From Rebecca billardiae RCC1528 (Eukaryota; Haptophyta), in the NCBI GenBank assembly GCA_965240325.2, contig OZ251250.1, positions 868,001 to 932,000 of the forward strand: a stretch of DNA of 64,000 nucleotides. The letters run 5' to 3'. The translations under genes were made by a program, and so were the position numbers. Below the pieces are notes generated by a model that had not been told where the DNA came from, did not search any database, and worked only from the letters and a program-made list of their open reading frames with translations. Shown here piece by piece: positions 21,927 through 31,890 of this stretch. Within the stretch, counting starts at the first letter, position 1, and each line of letters opens with the position of its first letter.

Positions 21927-23197
21927 CTACGCGCGGCCGCGCTTGGCGCCGCGCCGCGCCGGCCGCGGCTCCTCGTACTCGCCGCTCTGCAGGTACTTTT
22001 GGATGCCCGCCAGCTCGAGCCTGTCCAGCCCGAGCGTCTCGACGGTGCGCGCGCGCGCGGCGAGGAAGTCAACGCCCGCGAGCACGGAGCAGATCTTGAG
22101 CGTGGCCTCCGCGATCGGCGTGGGCACGCCGAGCTTCTGCCCGAGCGAGCAGTACAGCATGAGCCCCTGCCCCACGTCCTCGGTGAAGTAGCGGTGGGTG
22201 GCGAGCCCCTCGCCCGGGGGCGCGTCGAAGGTGCCAAACGTCTTGCCCTCGCCGTAGCACTTGTAGTAGTCGGTGCCGTCCTCGGCGTAGCCCTGCTTGG
22301 CGGAGAGCTCGGCGTCGGAGACCGCCTCGTACCCCAGCGCGCGCAGCAGTGCCATCCGCTCCCGGTCCACCGCCTCGATCTGCCGCGCGACCATCGGGCT
22401 CACCCCGTCTCGGTAGAACTTGAGCGACGCGCCGCGCTTCTCAAACGCGCCGACGTTCAGCATGGTGATGGCGGGGTGGATGACGGGGTTGGCGTTGGAG
22501 AGGCCCGCCGCGAGCACGGACGGCGCGCGCTTGAGCCCGGGGAACAGCGCCTCGAGCGCCGGGCCCACCGCCTCGATCGCCGACGCCGGCAGCGTCGCGT
22601 AGCTCACCCACCCCACCTTGACCGAGCAGTGCACGCGGTTGCCGTTCGCGCGCGTGCCGTACGTGAGCGTGCCGAGCTCGGCGAGGATCGGCCGCGCCTC
22701 GACACCGAGCGCGCGCCAGACCTTCGCCATGTGCAGCGAGCCGCCCGTGCTCCCCGGGTTGAGCACGACGAGGTGCTCGGCGCGCACGTGCGGCGCGAGC
22801 ACGGTCGCGACGCGCTCGTGCGCCACGTTCACCGTGCACACCATGATCGTGTCCACGCCCTCGAGCGCGAGGGCGATGTCGTCGGTCACGGCGTTGAGCG
22901 TGGCGACGCCCGACACCTGCACGCCCGCGCGCGCGCCGCCGCGGACGCGTCCGGCGTGAGACGGCTCGACACGCGCACGGCGCTCAGCCGGCGGCGCGGC
23001 GGGCGGCGCGCTGCGCGCACGTCCCCCTCGGCGTGCAGCTGCTTGTCCTCGCCGATGCCGTCGAACGCGCGCTTGGAGTACTCGGGCAGCTCGTACAGGT
23101 TCACCGTGCAGCCCTGCAGCGCGAGGTCCGCCGCCGCGGTCTTGCCGCCGTTGCCCGCGCCGACGACGCACACGCGCTGGACGGACCGCGCGACCAT
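21927..23197 (-). CDS. NAD(P)-dependent opine (octopine/nopaline) dehydrogenase-family protein
   Basis: Two exons: 23197-23021 and 22916-21927, with a 104-bp intron (GTGCGC...GTGCAG, phase 0), giving 388 residues. The start gives VQRVCVVGAGNGGKTAAADL, a Rossmann GxGxxG dinucleotide site, followed by the acidic position in VNLYELPEY. Exon 2 has AVTDDIALALEGVDTIMVC, LNPGSTGGSLHM, then the alpha-helical domain with GLSNANPVIHPAITMLN (the catalytic-type His) and DYYKCYGEGKTFG. The family reduces imines formed between an amino acid and a 2-oxo acid, or similar substrates. The actual substrate is unknown. It is divergent from the FAM69-like gene with 117 bp between starts. Confidence 0.88.
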
Positions 23198-23314
23198 GCC
23201 TGCCGCGGTTGAGCAACGCGCTCTTGGCGCTTTCCGCGGCTGGTGATTGGCCGGTGGCCCCAACCGGTCCGGGATTCGGCGTCCGGCCAGCATTTCCGGC
23301 CGCCTTGGGGCACA
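23198..23314. promoter_or_regulatory. Compact shared (bidirectional) promoter region
   Basis: Only 117 bp separate the start codons of the dehydrogenase (-) and the kinase-like gene (+). It contains one inverted CCAAT box (ATTGG, about 23247-23251). It has no TATA box, which fits bidirectional housekeeping promoters. Confidence 0.4.
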
Positions 23315-25765
23315 ATGGCGGCCCCCCGCCGACGATGGCTGCTGCGCGCCCTGGGTGCGCTCGTGGCGCTGTACGTGGTGCTCTCGCTCGCGTCGTACGC
23401 CAGCTGGGCGCGGACGAGCACCAACTTTGCCCTCGTGCGCGAGCGCTGGCGCAAGGCGCGCGCCGCCGCGGCCACGTGGGCCGCGAGCGAGCTCGGCGGC
23501 GCGCGCGGCGCGTCCGGCGGCGCGGGCGAGGGCTCGCTACGAGGCTGGCTCGACGTGCTCGGCGGCGGCGACGACGAGCTCCTCGCGGCGCACGTGCCGC
23601 GGGAGAGGCATGGCGCGCGCTCCAGCGCCGATGCCGAGCTGGGCATCCCCACTGCCGTCGCGCGCGCAGACGCGGCCGCGGCCGCGGCCGCGAACACGGC
23701 CGATGCGGGGAGCGACGTGGAGGGCGAGGGCGATTTCATCGACGAGGAGGGCGGGGGCGGTGCGGAGCGCGGCTCGGGCCGTGGCACCACCGCCGGCAGC
23801 ACGCCTTCCGCAGCCGGCACCGCCGATGACGACGACGACGCCGCCGACGGCGACGGCGGCGATGACGGCGACACGGCCGACAACGCGCGCGAGGCGGACG
23901 GCGGCGGCAAGGACGGCGGCAAGGACGAGTCGCTGGACTGGCTGGCCGAGCCGGAGGGCCACTGGATCGAGCAGCGCACCGCGGACGCGCTCGCGCTCGA
24001 CCTCCGCCGGCGCACGCGCTGGTGCGTGCACGAGGCGTGCGAGCCCGCCAAGCAAAGTCCGGTGCCGCCGGCAGGACTGGGCCTCGAGGCAGCCATGCTG
24101 AACGACACGCGCGTGTGCCCGAGCGCGCGCGCGGGCGCGGCGCTGAGCGCGTGGCTCTCGGGCGCCGCGCCGCCGCCGTCGTGGTGGCGCGTCACCTGCG
24201 CCACGCTGCCCAAGCTCCAGATCGCGCGCGAGATCGGCTACGGCGCGTGCAAGCGGCTGAGCGTCGCGCTGGTGCCGCGCGGCTTCTTCGGCGCCGCGGA
24301 CGGGCCGGGCGGGCGGCGCGTCTGGCGGGATCCTGTGCTGGCGCTGGTGAAGCGGAGCGGCGCGGAGGGCGGCGGCGGGCCGGGCGCGAGCGAGGCGGAG
24401 CGCGCGGCGTGCATGCGCGCGCACGAGCAGGAGGTCCTGCTCGGCGCGTGCCTCGAGCACGTCCGGCAGCTGCCGACGCTCCTCGGCGCGTGCGTGGCGG
24501 AGGACTCGGTAGTTTCCGCGCACTTTCTCGTCTCAGACGGCTTCGACCTCGGGCCGGCGCTGCTCGCGGCGACGACGGACGAGACGGAGGTGAGCGCGGC
24601 CGAGGCGGCGGAGCCGGGCTCGGCGGTGCGCGCATCGCGCATGGCCGCGGTGAGCGAGCGCGCGCTGCCGCGCACGCGCGCGCGCACGCTCGCGCGGCCG
24701 CTGCCGACCATGCTGCGGCGCGAGCGTCTGGAGAACCGGCGGCTGCTGGGGTGGGCGCTGGCAAAGCAGCTCGTGGCGCTCTTTGCGGAGCTCGCGGGCG
24801 CGCGCGCGCAGCTCGGCGCGCTGAGCGGCTCCTCGTTCGTCCTCTCCAAGTTCCGCGCGGGCGACTCGCACGGCTCGACGCACAAGGTGCCGCGCCTGTG
24901 GCTGGTCGACGCGAGCGGGCTGAGGCTGCCCGAGCTGGGCGCGGCGGCGGGCGCGGAGGCGGCGCGTGCGCCGGGCGGCGGCGGCGCGCCGTGCGCGCGC
25001 GACGCGGAGTGCGCGCCCACCTCCTGGCTGCACTGCTGCTGCGGCGTGCACGCGCACCGCCACCGCTTCGCGTGCCACGGCGCGCCAGAGGCGGCGGGCG
25101 TGTGCAACATGGTCGATCGAAAGTGCATGGCGCCCGAGCCCGAGGCGGCGCTCGTGCACGCCGCGGGCAGCATGAGCTTCCTGCTGCCCGACATCGCGGC
25201 GGCGGCGCTGCCCAAGCTGGAGACGCTGCTCGAGGCGATGCGCCTCCCGGCCGCGCGCGACCGCCCGTCGCTCGCGCAGGCGGATAGCTGGCTGGACCGC
25301 AACGCGCAGGTGCTACTCAGCGGCATGGGTAAGGTGGACAGCCGCAACCTGAGCGCCGCCGAGCGCGGCGCGGGGCCGGGCTCGGCGCGGCGGCACGGCG
25401 CGCGCGCGCCGGCGGCGGAGGCGGCCGGCGCGGCGTCGGCCGTGCCCGCGTCTCTCAGCCTCGCGCTCGCGCGCGCGGGCGGCCGGATCGAGGGAGCGCC
25501 GATCCTGCTGCGCGCGCACCAGCAGCAGCCGCCGAGCGGCGGCGGCGCGGGCGGGCGCGCGCGGCGCTCGGCCGGCGGCGGCGGCGGCGGCGACGACGGC
25601 AGCGGCAGCGCGCTGGGCGAGGGCGAGGACGAGGACGGCCTGGACGGGATCGGCGGCGCGAGCGATGCGCGCGCGGCGGACGCCGTGCGCGCCGTGCTGG
25701 GCGACCGCAGCGCCGCCAGCGAGATGCTGGCCGAGCAGCACGCTGGCAATGCGCTCCGAGGCTGA
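23315..25765 (+). CDS. Type II membrane protein, FAM69/DIPK-like secreted-kinase candidate
   Basis: An ORF of 816 residues from the ATG at 23315. It starts MAAPRRRWLLRALGALVALY with a single signal-anchor helix (LVALYVVLSLASYA), so the bulk would be in the Golgi/ER lumen or outside. After about 200 acidic, disordered residues there is a folded part: IAREIGYGACKRLSVALV, LALVKRS (possible ATP lysine), HEQEVLLGACLEHVRQLPTL, WALAKQLVALFAELAG, and LWLVDASGLRLPE at the DFG-like position. A Cys-rich insert follows (CARDAEC, HCCCGVHAHRHRFAC, CNMVDRKC). This order, with the Cys cluster just after the DFG-like strand, is that of FAM69/DIPK proteins. Sequence identity looks low, so another kinase-fold family is possible. 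The C-terminal 130 residues are Gly/Asp-rich. Confidence 0.5.
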   Translation: MAAPRRRWLLRALGALVALYVVLSLASYASWARTSTNFALVRERWRKARAAAATWAASELGGARGASGGAGEGSLRGWLDVLGGGDDELLAAHVPRERHGARSSADAELGIPTAVARADAAAAAAANTADAGSDVEGEGDFIDEEGGGGAERGSGRGTTAGSTPSAAGTADDDDDAADGDGGDDGDTADNAREADGGGKDGGKDESLDWLAEPEGHWIEQRTADALALDLRRRTRWCVHEACEPAKQSPVPPAGLGLEAAMLNDTRVCPSARAGAALSAWLSGAAPPPSWWRVTCATLPKLQIAREIGYGACKRLSVALVPRGFFGAADGPGGRRVWRDPVLALVKRSGAEGGGGPGASEAERAACMRAHEQEVLLGACLEHVRQLPTLLGACVAEDSVVSAHFLVSDGFDLGPALLAATTDETEVSAAEAAEPGSAVRASRMAAVSERALPRTRARTLARPLPTMLRRERLENRRLLGWALAKQLVALFAELAGARAQLGALSGSSFVLSKFRAGDSHGSTHKVPRLWLVDASGLRLPELGAAAGAEAARAPGGGGAPCARDAECAPTSWLHCCCGVHAHRHRFACHGAPEAAGVCNMVDRKCMAPEPEAALVHAAGSMSFLLPDIAAAALPKLETLLEAMRLPAARDRPSLAQADSWLDRNAQVLLSGMGKVDSRNLSAAERGAGPGSARRHGARAPAAEAAGAASAVPASLSLALARAGGRIEGAPILLRAHQQQPPSGGGAGGRARRSAGGGGGGDDGSGSALGEGEDEDGLDGIGGASDARAADAVRAVLGDRSAASEMLAEQHAGNALRG

Positions 25766-26362
25766 CGGCGACGCCATGCTGGTGCGGCGACGCCGGCGGG
25801 ACGAGCGGCCGATGCCGCTCACAGATCGCACCGCTACCGTGGCATGGCGCGGCGGCAGTGCCGCACTGCCACTAGTGCCAGTGTAACTAGTGGCGCAGAC
25901 TCGGACTCAGTTCAGTCAATTGTAGGCCGCTGACTCAGAGCCGAGTCATTCCGGAAGCGTGACGGTGCCCCCGCGGGAGGCCACTGAATCGGACCGTCGC
26001 CGCACGCGCGCGCGCGCATGACGCATCAGCACGTAGTGCCGCCTAGTGAAGTCGGCGACTCGAACGACTGGACGTGCTACTACGAGCCACGCGCACACCT
26101 TCACTGTCAGACAGCGGGTGGACGCCGTCCTCGCCGCGCGCGGTGAAGGCCAACGCCCATCGTGCGTCCGACTGATTTCCAACGCGCCGGCCGCCGAGCA
26201 AAGAAAGTCGGCCGCGGGAAAACCAAAATCGCCGGACGGATGCACAGGACTCGTTTGGCCTCGCTGGTCAAGCCACCAGCAGGACGTTTCACCACAGCGC
26301 GCATGGCGGCAGCCTGAGTGGCGAGCGAGCCTGCGCAAGACACCGCCGCGTACTCAGCCGCC
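25766..26362. other. Intergenic
   Basis: A spacer between two + strand genes that should hold the SHIPPO gene promoter. The ORF ahead of 26363 could be extended only with a GTG start (26318). No other gene was seen. Confidence 0.45.
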
Positions 26363-29142
26363 ATGTACGCGCGCGCCGAGCGGCAGACGTCGCTCGTGAG
26401 CGGCACGACGCCGGCGGAGGTCGGGCCGGGCGCCTACCTCCGCACCGACCGCCCCGCCATCATCCACGGCTACGCGCCCTTCGGCTCGACCGCGACGCGA
26501 ACGCTCAACGTCGAGAGCGGCGCCGTCGTCGCAGACAACCCGGGCCCGGGCGCGTACGCGAGCGACCGGGTGAGGCGGCCGGCGAAGAGCGCAGGGCAGC
26601 CGTTCAAGAGCCGCATGCCGCGCTTCCAGGTCTCCCGCTTCGACGCCGACACCACGCCAGGCCCGGGCTCGTATGCTCCGCAGTCGGAGTTTGGGGCAAA
26701 GAGCAGACCAAACCCGCACGCGCCGCCCAAGGGCTCGCGGGTGCGCGCGGCGCGGCGGCGGGCGCACGTGGCCGCCCGCGCGGAGCGTACCGCGCCGCCA
26801 GCCTCGCGCGCTCACCTTCGCCCACGCCGCCGCGCCCTGCCCGCGTCCGCATCCGCGCGCGCGCGCTCTCGCGCGCGCGCGCGTGCACACGCGCGCGCTG
26901 TCGTGCTGGCGTGCGCGTGCGCCGCTGCGCAGGAGGCGCAGGGGCGGCAGGGCAGCCGCTCGCCCGTGGCCTGGTACCGCGTGCCGACGGCGCCGTCGAT
27001 CCCGACGCCGGCACAGGCCTTCGGCTACGAGGAGACCACCTCGGGAGACCTGATCATGCAGCAGCCGCCGGAGGGACAGGGCTACAGCGGCCGCACAGCG
27101 GTGCGCGCGAAGCGCGTGCGCCCACGCGGCGCGGCGCAGCGCGCGCGAAGAGCGGCCGGGGCGGGGCGCGGCGCGTCTCGCCGCGGGCCGCCGCCGCCGC
27201 CGCGCGCGCGCGCGCACTCCGCCCCGCCCCGACTCTCGGCGCGGTCCGCTCACCCGAGCCCGCGACCCCGCGACCGCGCGCTCGCGCGCAGGCGGATTCG
27301 GTCGGGCCGGGCGCTTATGAGCCGCCCTCGGCGTTCGGGGCGGGCAAGCCGGCGCCTCAGTTCGGCAAGCGCTCGGCGCGCACGACGCTCTTCGACGCGG
27401 TGGCGAAGCGCGGGGACGCCACCCCCGGCCCGGGCAGCTACGTCTCCCCCTCGACCTTCGGCAAAGGCTCGGCGTCCGGCGCGGGCCGGCTGAGCGCGGC
27501 GCAGCCGTCGGCCGCGTTTCGTTCGAGCACAAAGATGCAGCACCAGCAGCTGGTGGACGCGGAGGCGGTGGGCCCGGGGCCGTCGGCGTACCAGAACATA
27601 CACAGCACGACGATGGCCAAGCCCGCGCCGCCGCCCGAGCTGCAGTTCTTCGGCTCGACGCAGCGGCGGCTGAGCGGCGCGGCCGTCTTTGGCGAGGGCG
27701 CGGACGTGCTCAGCAGGCCCGGCCCCGGGGCTTACAATGAGCCGCGCTCCGCGCTGCGCGTGTCCGAGCCCGCGGCGGCGCCGTTCAACAACACGTCGGC
27801 GCGCTTCGCGTCGGACGCGCACCTCACCCGCGCCTCGCAGACCCCCGGCCCCAACGCCTACGACGCCACCAAGGTCCGCTCGATCTCGGCCGACATCTCG
27901 AGGCGCGTCACAGGCCGCAAGGGGGTGTTTGGTTCGACTACGCGCCGCTTCCACGAACTTTCGTCGACGCAGGTGCCCGGCCCGGCGGCGTACGACCTCG
28001 GCGGCGGGGGTGGCGGGGGTGGCGGCGGCGGGCCCTCCTCCGCCTTCTCCTCCGCCGTCCCGCGCTTCAAGGACGACGGCGGCGGCGCCGACGGCAGCGG
28101 CGGCGGCGGCGGCGGCGGCGGCGGCAAGGGCGGCAAGGTGCGCACTGGCCAGCCCAGCAGTGGAATGTCCACCGCACTGGTGCCCGGCGCCACCGGCCGG
28201 AGGCGGCGCGAGCCAGAGCGCCGGCCGGCGGCGAACACGTACATGGTGTGCTGCGCACGCGCCGCGCGGCGCCCGGGCGCCCCGCGCGCGGCGCAGGCGC
28301 CTGGCCCCCGCCCCGCCGGCAGCTGCGTGCGCGGCGGCGGCGGCTGCGCGCACGCGGCGGTGGCGGCGCGGTGGCGCGGCGGTGGCAGGCGGTTAGCTCA
28401 CGCTCCGCTCTCGCGCCCCTCGCTGCTGCCCCGCGCCCCCGCCTCCGTGCGCGCCCTCGTGCGCTCCGTGCGTCTCTGCGCGTGCCGCCTCCCGCCACCG
28501 CCTCGCCCTGCCCTCGCCTCTCTCCCCCCTCCAACCGTCTCCGTCCCCGTTGCAAACACACAACCACACAACCCAACCCCGGTGCTGATGAATGAATGCG
28601 CGCGTGCTGCTGCTGCCGCGCGGTGGCTGGGGCGGTGCGCGGCGCAGGTGCCGTCGGGCAACAGCTGGGACGCGCCGCACAAGCAGCCGCGCGGCTCCAG
28701 CCGCTCCACCTTTGGCGCGACGGGACACAAGCCTCTCGTGGAGCCGCCCAAGGAGGCGGCGCCCGGGCCTGGCGCGTACGACCCGCCCTCCCTGGCCGGG
28801 CTGCGCAGGCAGCGCGGCGCGTATGGCGACTTTGGGGCATCGAGGGTGCGCGCGCCACGACGCCGCGCCACGACGCCGCGCCGCGCCGTCGTGCGCATCG
28901 CCGCGCGCACGGCGTGCGTGCGCGCGCGCGTCCCCGCTGCGCCGCGCGCTCGTCGCGTGCTCAGCGCCAGCCACCCCTCGCCCCGCGTGTGCGCGCAGGA
29001 GCCGCGCTTCTCCGGCCGCCGCTCCGCCTTTGGCGTGAGCGAGCACACCCCGGGCCCGGGCGCCTACGAGGCGAGTGCGGACGCGCTCAACCCGCTGGTC
29101 AAGCGCTCCTTCAACATCACGCTCGGGGACCTGGCCGCGTGA
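26363..29142 (+). CDS. SHIPPO / sperm-tail PG-rich repeat protein (STPG2-like), flagellar
   Basis: Five exons: 26363-26740, 26933-27100, 27292-28245, 28648-28845 and 28999-29142. All four introns are in phase 0, giving 613 residues. The protein is built from SHIPPO repeats with the core PGPGAY or TPGPGSY: VGPGAYLRT, NPGPGAYAS, TPGPGSYAP, VGPGAYEPP, TPGPGSYVS, RPGPGAYNE, TPGPNAYDA, APGPGAYDP and TPGPGAYEA. Segments such as LQFFGSTQRR and FGSTTRRFHE between repeats resemble STPG2. These proteins sit in or on axonemal microtubules, so the organism very probably makes flagella. Gly-rich linkers occupy about residues 390-440. Splice sites were chosen by frame continuity, and GTGCGC/GCGCAG ends support them. 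Confidence 0.88.
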
Positions 29143-29998
29143 GGACGCGCGCCGGGGCGTGACTCGCGGCGCACAGCGTCAGCGGCTACGGCGGCGCCAC
29201 CGGCGTCACTCTGGCAGTGGGCGGTGGCACCTTCGGCCTCTGTCCCTGTCCCGCCTGCTCGATCCGCTACTCGGCGGCCTGACTGACGACGATGATGATG
29301 ATATATGTCGTCGTCGTAATATATCGTCATCAGCATCATATCAGCATCATATCGCCCCGGGCCCGGGTAGGCGGGTACCGGGGCTGATGTCGCGCGATAA
29401 CTCACATGATAGGGGGTCCATCAGATTAAATTGATTTTTGATTTCTTTTCTTTTCCTTTTCAGAACTTGTTCGGCGTGTTTTCGCGATCGGCAGATTCCA
29501 AATCCGCGCTCGGCTGGCCCCGGCGCGGGAGCGGAGCTCTGAACGGGGTCGGCGAGGCTGATGGCCCTCGTCGACGGCCGTCCGCTCGCCGTTGGGCGCG
29601 CCCACCTCGGCGCAGGCGCCTCGCCGAGCGGCTGGGCGGCTGCGGACAGGTAGCCATGCTTCGTGTGGACCGGGCTCTCGCTGGGAGTCGCTGGCCGGTC
29701 GACGCTCGTGCTTCATGATTTGAATCTGCGTGCTCAACGTGTGCTGCCCGCGACCAAGGAGCGCGTCCTAGGAGCACGTACAGGCGAGCAACGCGGAGAC
29801 GAACATGCGCAACGCGGTGGGATAGGCATCGGCAACGACTCGACGCTGTCTCCTTCCCCACCCGACGCTGCCTTCTCGCCCTCGGACGTGCCCGCGACGC
29901 CTCTGCCGCAAGGGCCAGCTACCGCCGACCAACTTGCGGACCGCTGTGCCGGGCATGACGAGGTCCAGGGCGCGGCAGATGATGATGCACGCGTGCCC
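29143..29998. other. Intergenic / uncertain 5' region
   Basis: It contains GAT/ATC-rich short repeats (about 29287-29355). A very pyrimidine-rich tract, TTTCTTTTCTTTTCCTTTTC followed by AG, ends at 29462. That tract would be a classical splice acceptor and is unlike the GC-rich acceptors elsewhere. It may belong to a 5' exon of the gene starting around 29999. Confidence 0.4.
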
Positions 29999-30982
29999 AT
30001 GGATGTGTGCGACCCGCCCGAGGTCCCCGCTGGCACCGCCGAGGGGCTCGCCTCCTCCGCGGACGGCCTCGGCTGTGTGCAACCGTGCAGGCCCGAGCTA
30101 CGGCCTGACGTCAACGTCAGCGCGCAGCAGCTCGAGGAGACGGCGGTGGCGGCGCGCGCCATCCACGTGCTGCAGCCCTTGGCCGGTCGGCCCGTGGCCG
30201 GCTTTCGCCCGCGGTACGCATCGGTGCTCAACTTCATGCTCCTCGACCTCCTCCGCACGCTCATGGACCTCATGCTCGAGAACTTGAAGAAGCACAAGCC
30301 GTTGGTCAGAGTGTTCACCCCGGCGTGCGCCCAGACCGCGCGCGACGGTGGGACGAAGAAGCCCAATGCGCTCGCGCTCGTCTGCGCGGATGCGCTCGGC
30401 ATCTCGGCGCGCCACGACTCGCCGCTGCTGGAGGTGATCGGCATCTGGCTGATGACCGTGCACAGGTGGTGGAAGGGCAAGAACAAGGACATGGAGCGCA
30501 TCCTGAGCCGGAAGCAGGGCGCGTCGGCGGCGGAGAGGAAGGCGGAGCTGGATGCCGACGACACGTCGCTGGGCGCCGGCGACGACAGCTGCCCCTTCCG
30601 CGACCTCTACTCGCCCCCCGACGCCGGCGCGCCGCGCGCGTCCGCAGCAGGCCGCGTGCAGGTGCCGCTGCACGAGCAGCGAGTGACTCCTGCTGAGCAC
30701 GCGGTCATCTTGGAGCAGCAGGTGCGCCTGACGGAGCAGCAGGTGGAGCTGGACTCGTCGCGCAAGGCGACCGCGCGCGCCGTCGCCGACGCTGCGCGCG
30801 CCAGCTTGCGCGCCGACGCAACCGAGCGCAGCGCGCGGGGGGGCACAGATCGCGCTGCGGCTGAGCGGGCTGCCATGGCTGCCGACTGCGTCCAGTTCGA
30901 GCGCGAGAGGAGAGCGGCGGAGCTCGAGGGCGAGCGCGCGGCGAAGCGCGCGCAGTCCGCCGCAGTACCGGTGGACCGGTGA
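29999..30982 (+). CDS. Unknown protein with C-terminal coiled coil (5' end uncertain)
   Basis: The frame is open from 29663, but the first in-frame ATG is at 29999, giving 327 residues. The gene may instead have upstream exons. The middle part looks globular and helical: YASVLNFMLLDLLRTLMDLM, ALALVCADALGISARHDS, then PLLEVIGIWLMTVHRWWKGK. The last 110 residues form an Ala/Glu/Arg-rich coiled coil (AVILEQQVRLTEQQVELDSS onward). I do not recognise the family. It lies next to the 31.9-33.6 kb element, so it could be element-associated, but it has no transposase or polymerase motif. Confidence 0.5.
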   Translation: MDVCDPPEVPAGTAEGLASSADGLGCVQPCRPELRPDVNVSAQQLEETAVAARAIHVLQPLAGRPVAGFRPRYASVLNFMLLDLLRTLMDLMLENLKKHKPLVRVFTPACAQTARDGGTKKPNALALVCADALGISARHDSPLLEVIGIWLMTVHRWWKGKNKDMERILSRKQGASAAERKAELDADDTSLGAGDDSCPFRDLYSPPDAGAPRASAAGRVQVPLHEQRVTPAEHAVILEQQVRLTEQQVELDSSRKATARAVADAARASLRADATERSARGGTDRAAAERAAMAADCVQFERERRAAELEGERAAKRAQSAAVPVDR

Positions 30983-31890
30983 CGGCCTCGCGTGGGCTGG
31001 GGTACGACGAACGGCGACGACGCCGGTGACACAGAGCACGGGCACGGAAGTCGCCGAACGGCCGCGGCAAGCTCTGCGGCGGCGATGACTGCTAGTCTGC
31101 GCACGCAAGCGTCGATGGCGGAGGACTCCTTCACGACTATGGGGATGGTGGCATGCTCAGAGGTGCGCTTGGTAGTGTGCTTCGGCACGCAGCCCGCCGC
31201 CCGCATCAGGTCCGTCCGGGCCTGCTGCGGGACGGTTTGACGGTGGCATGAGCCCGCCGTCACTCCGCGCGGCGGCGCGGCCTATTCGGATGACCCAGCA
31301 CGAATAGTGAACAAGGTACCCCCATATTGCCACCACCCTGAATATATATTTAAAACGCACCCGCATTGTATAATACACGGGTGGGTAAGTGCATATATAT
31401 ATATGGGTACATGTCTCTAATTAAGTGGGTAACATGCTCGATCTTGGAGTAGTTTTTCACCGACCTCTACGCGCACTCATCGTGCCTACTAAAATTTAGC
31501 AAGTCCACCTTAATTTTGTTGGGGCGGGTTGCAACGGTTATGAATAAGTAAGTCCGACGACATACCGTCATTTAGCCGCCATAACAAGTCGTTGACGTTT
31601 GGCTGAATCTGTATGTGACACAGTGGCGCAGCTGGCGTGCGCGCACGACCGCGCGACGACGCGCGGAGTCGGTTTTGGGTGCTTCTGACGGCTGGGCTGG
31701 GTTCCAGGACATATTTGTGGGTGCCTCCAGCAGGCGCCACGCTCGTCAGACACCTAAATCGAATGGTTGTCGAAAATCACAATTCAGTGGGCTGCTGTCA
31801 TGGACCCCCTACTGACATGACCATGCACTGATAGCGAATTAATATACTAATATATATTAATATATATATATGTATTATATATGAGATAAT
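30983..31890. other. Lower-GC intergenic stretch with TA tracts
   Basis: No gene was recognised. GC content drops strongly after about 31300. TA-rich tracts occur at about 31393-31404 and 31840-31885, just ahead of the element with subterminal repeats. Confidence 0.45.
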
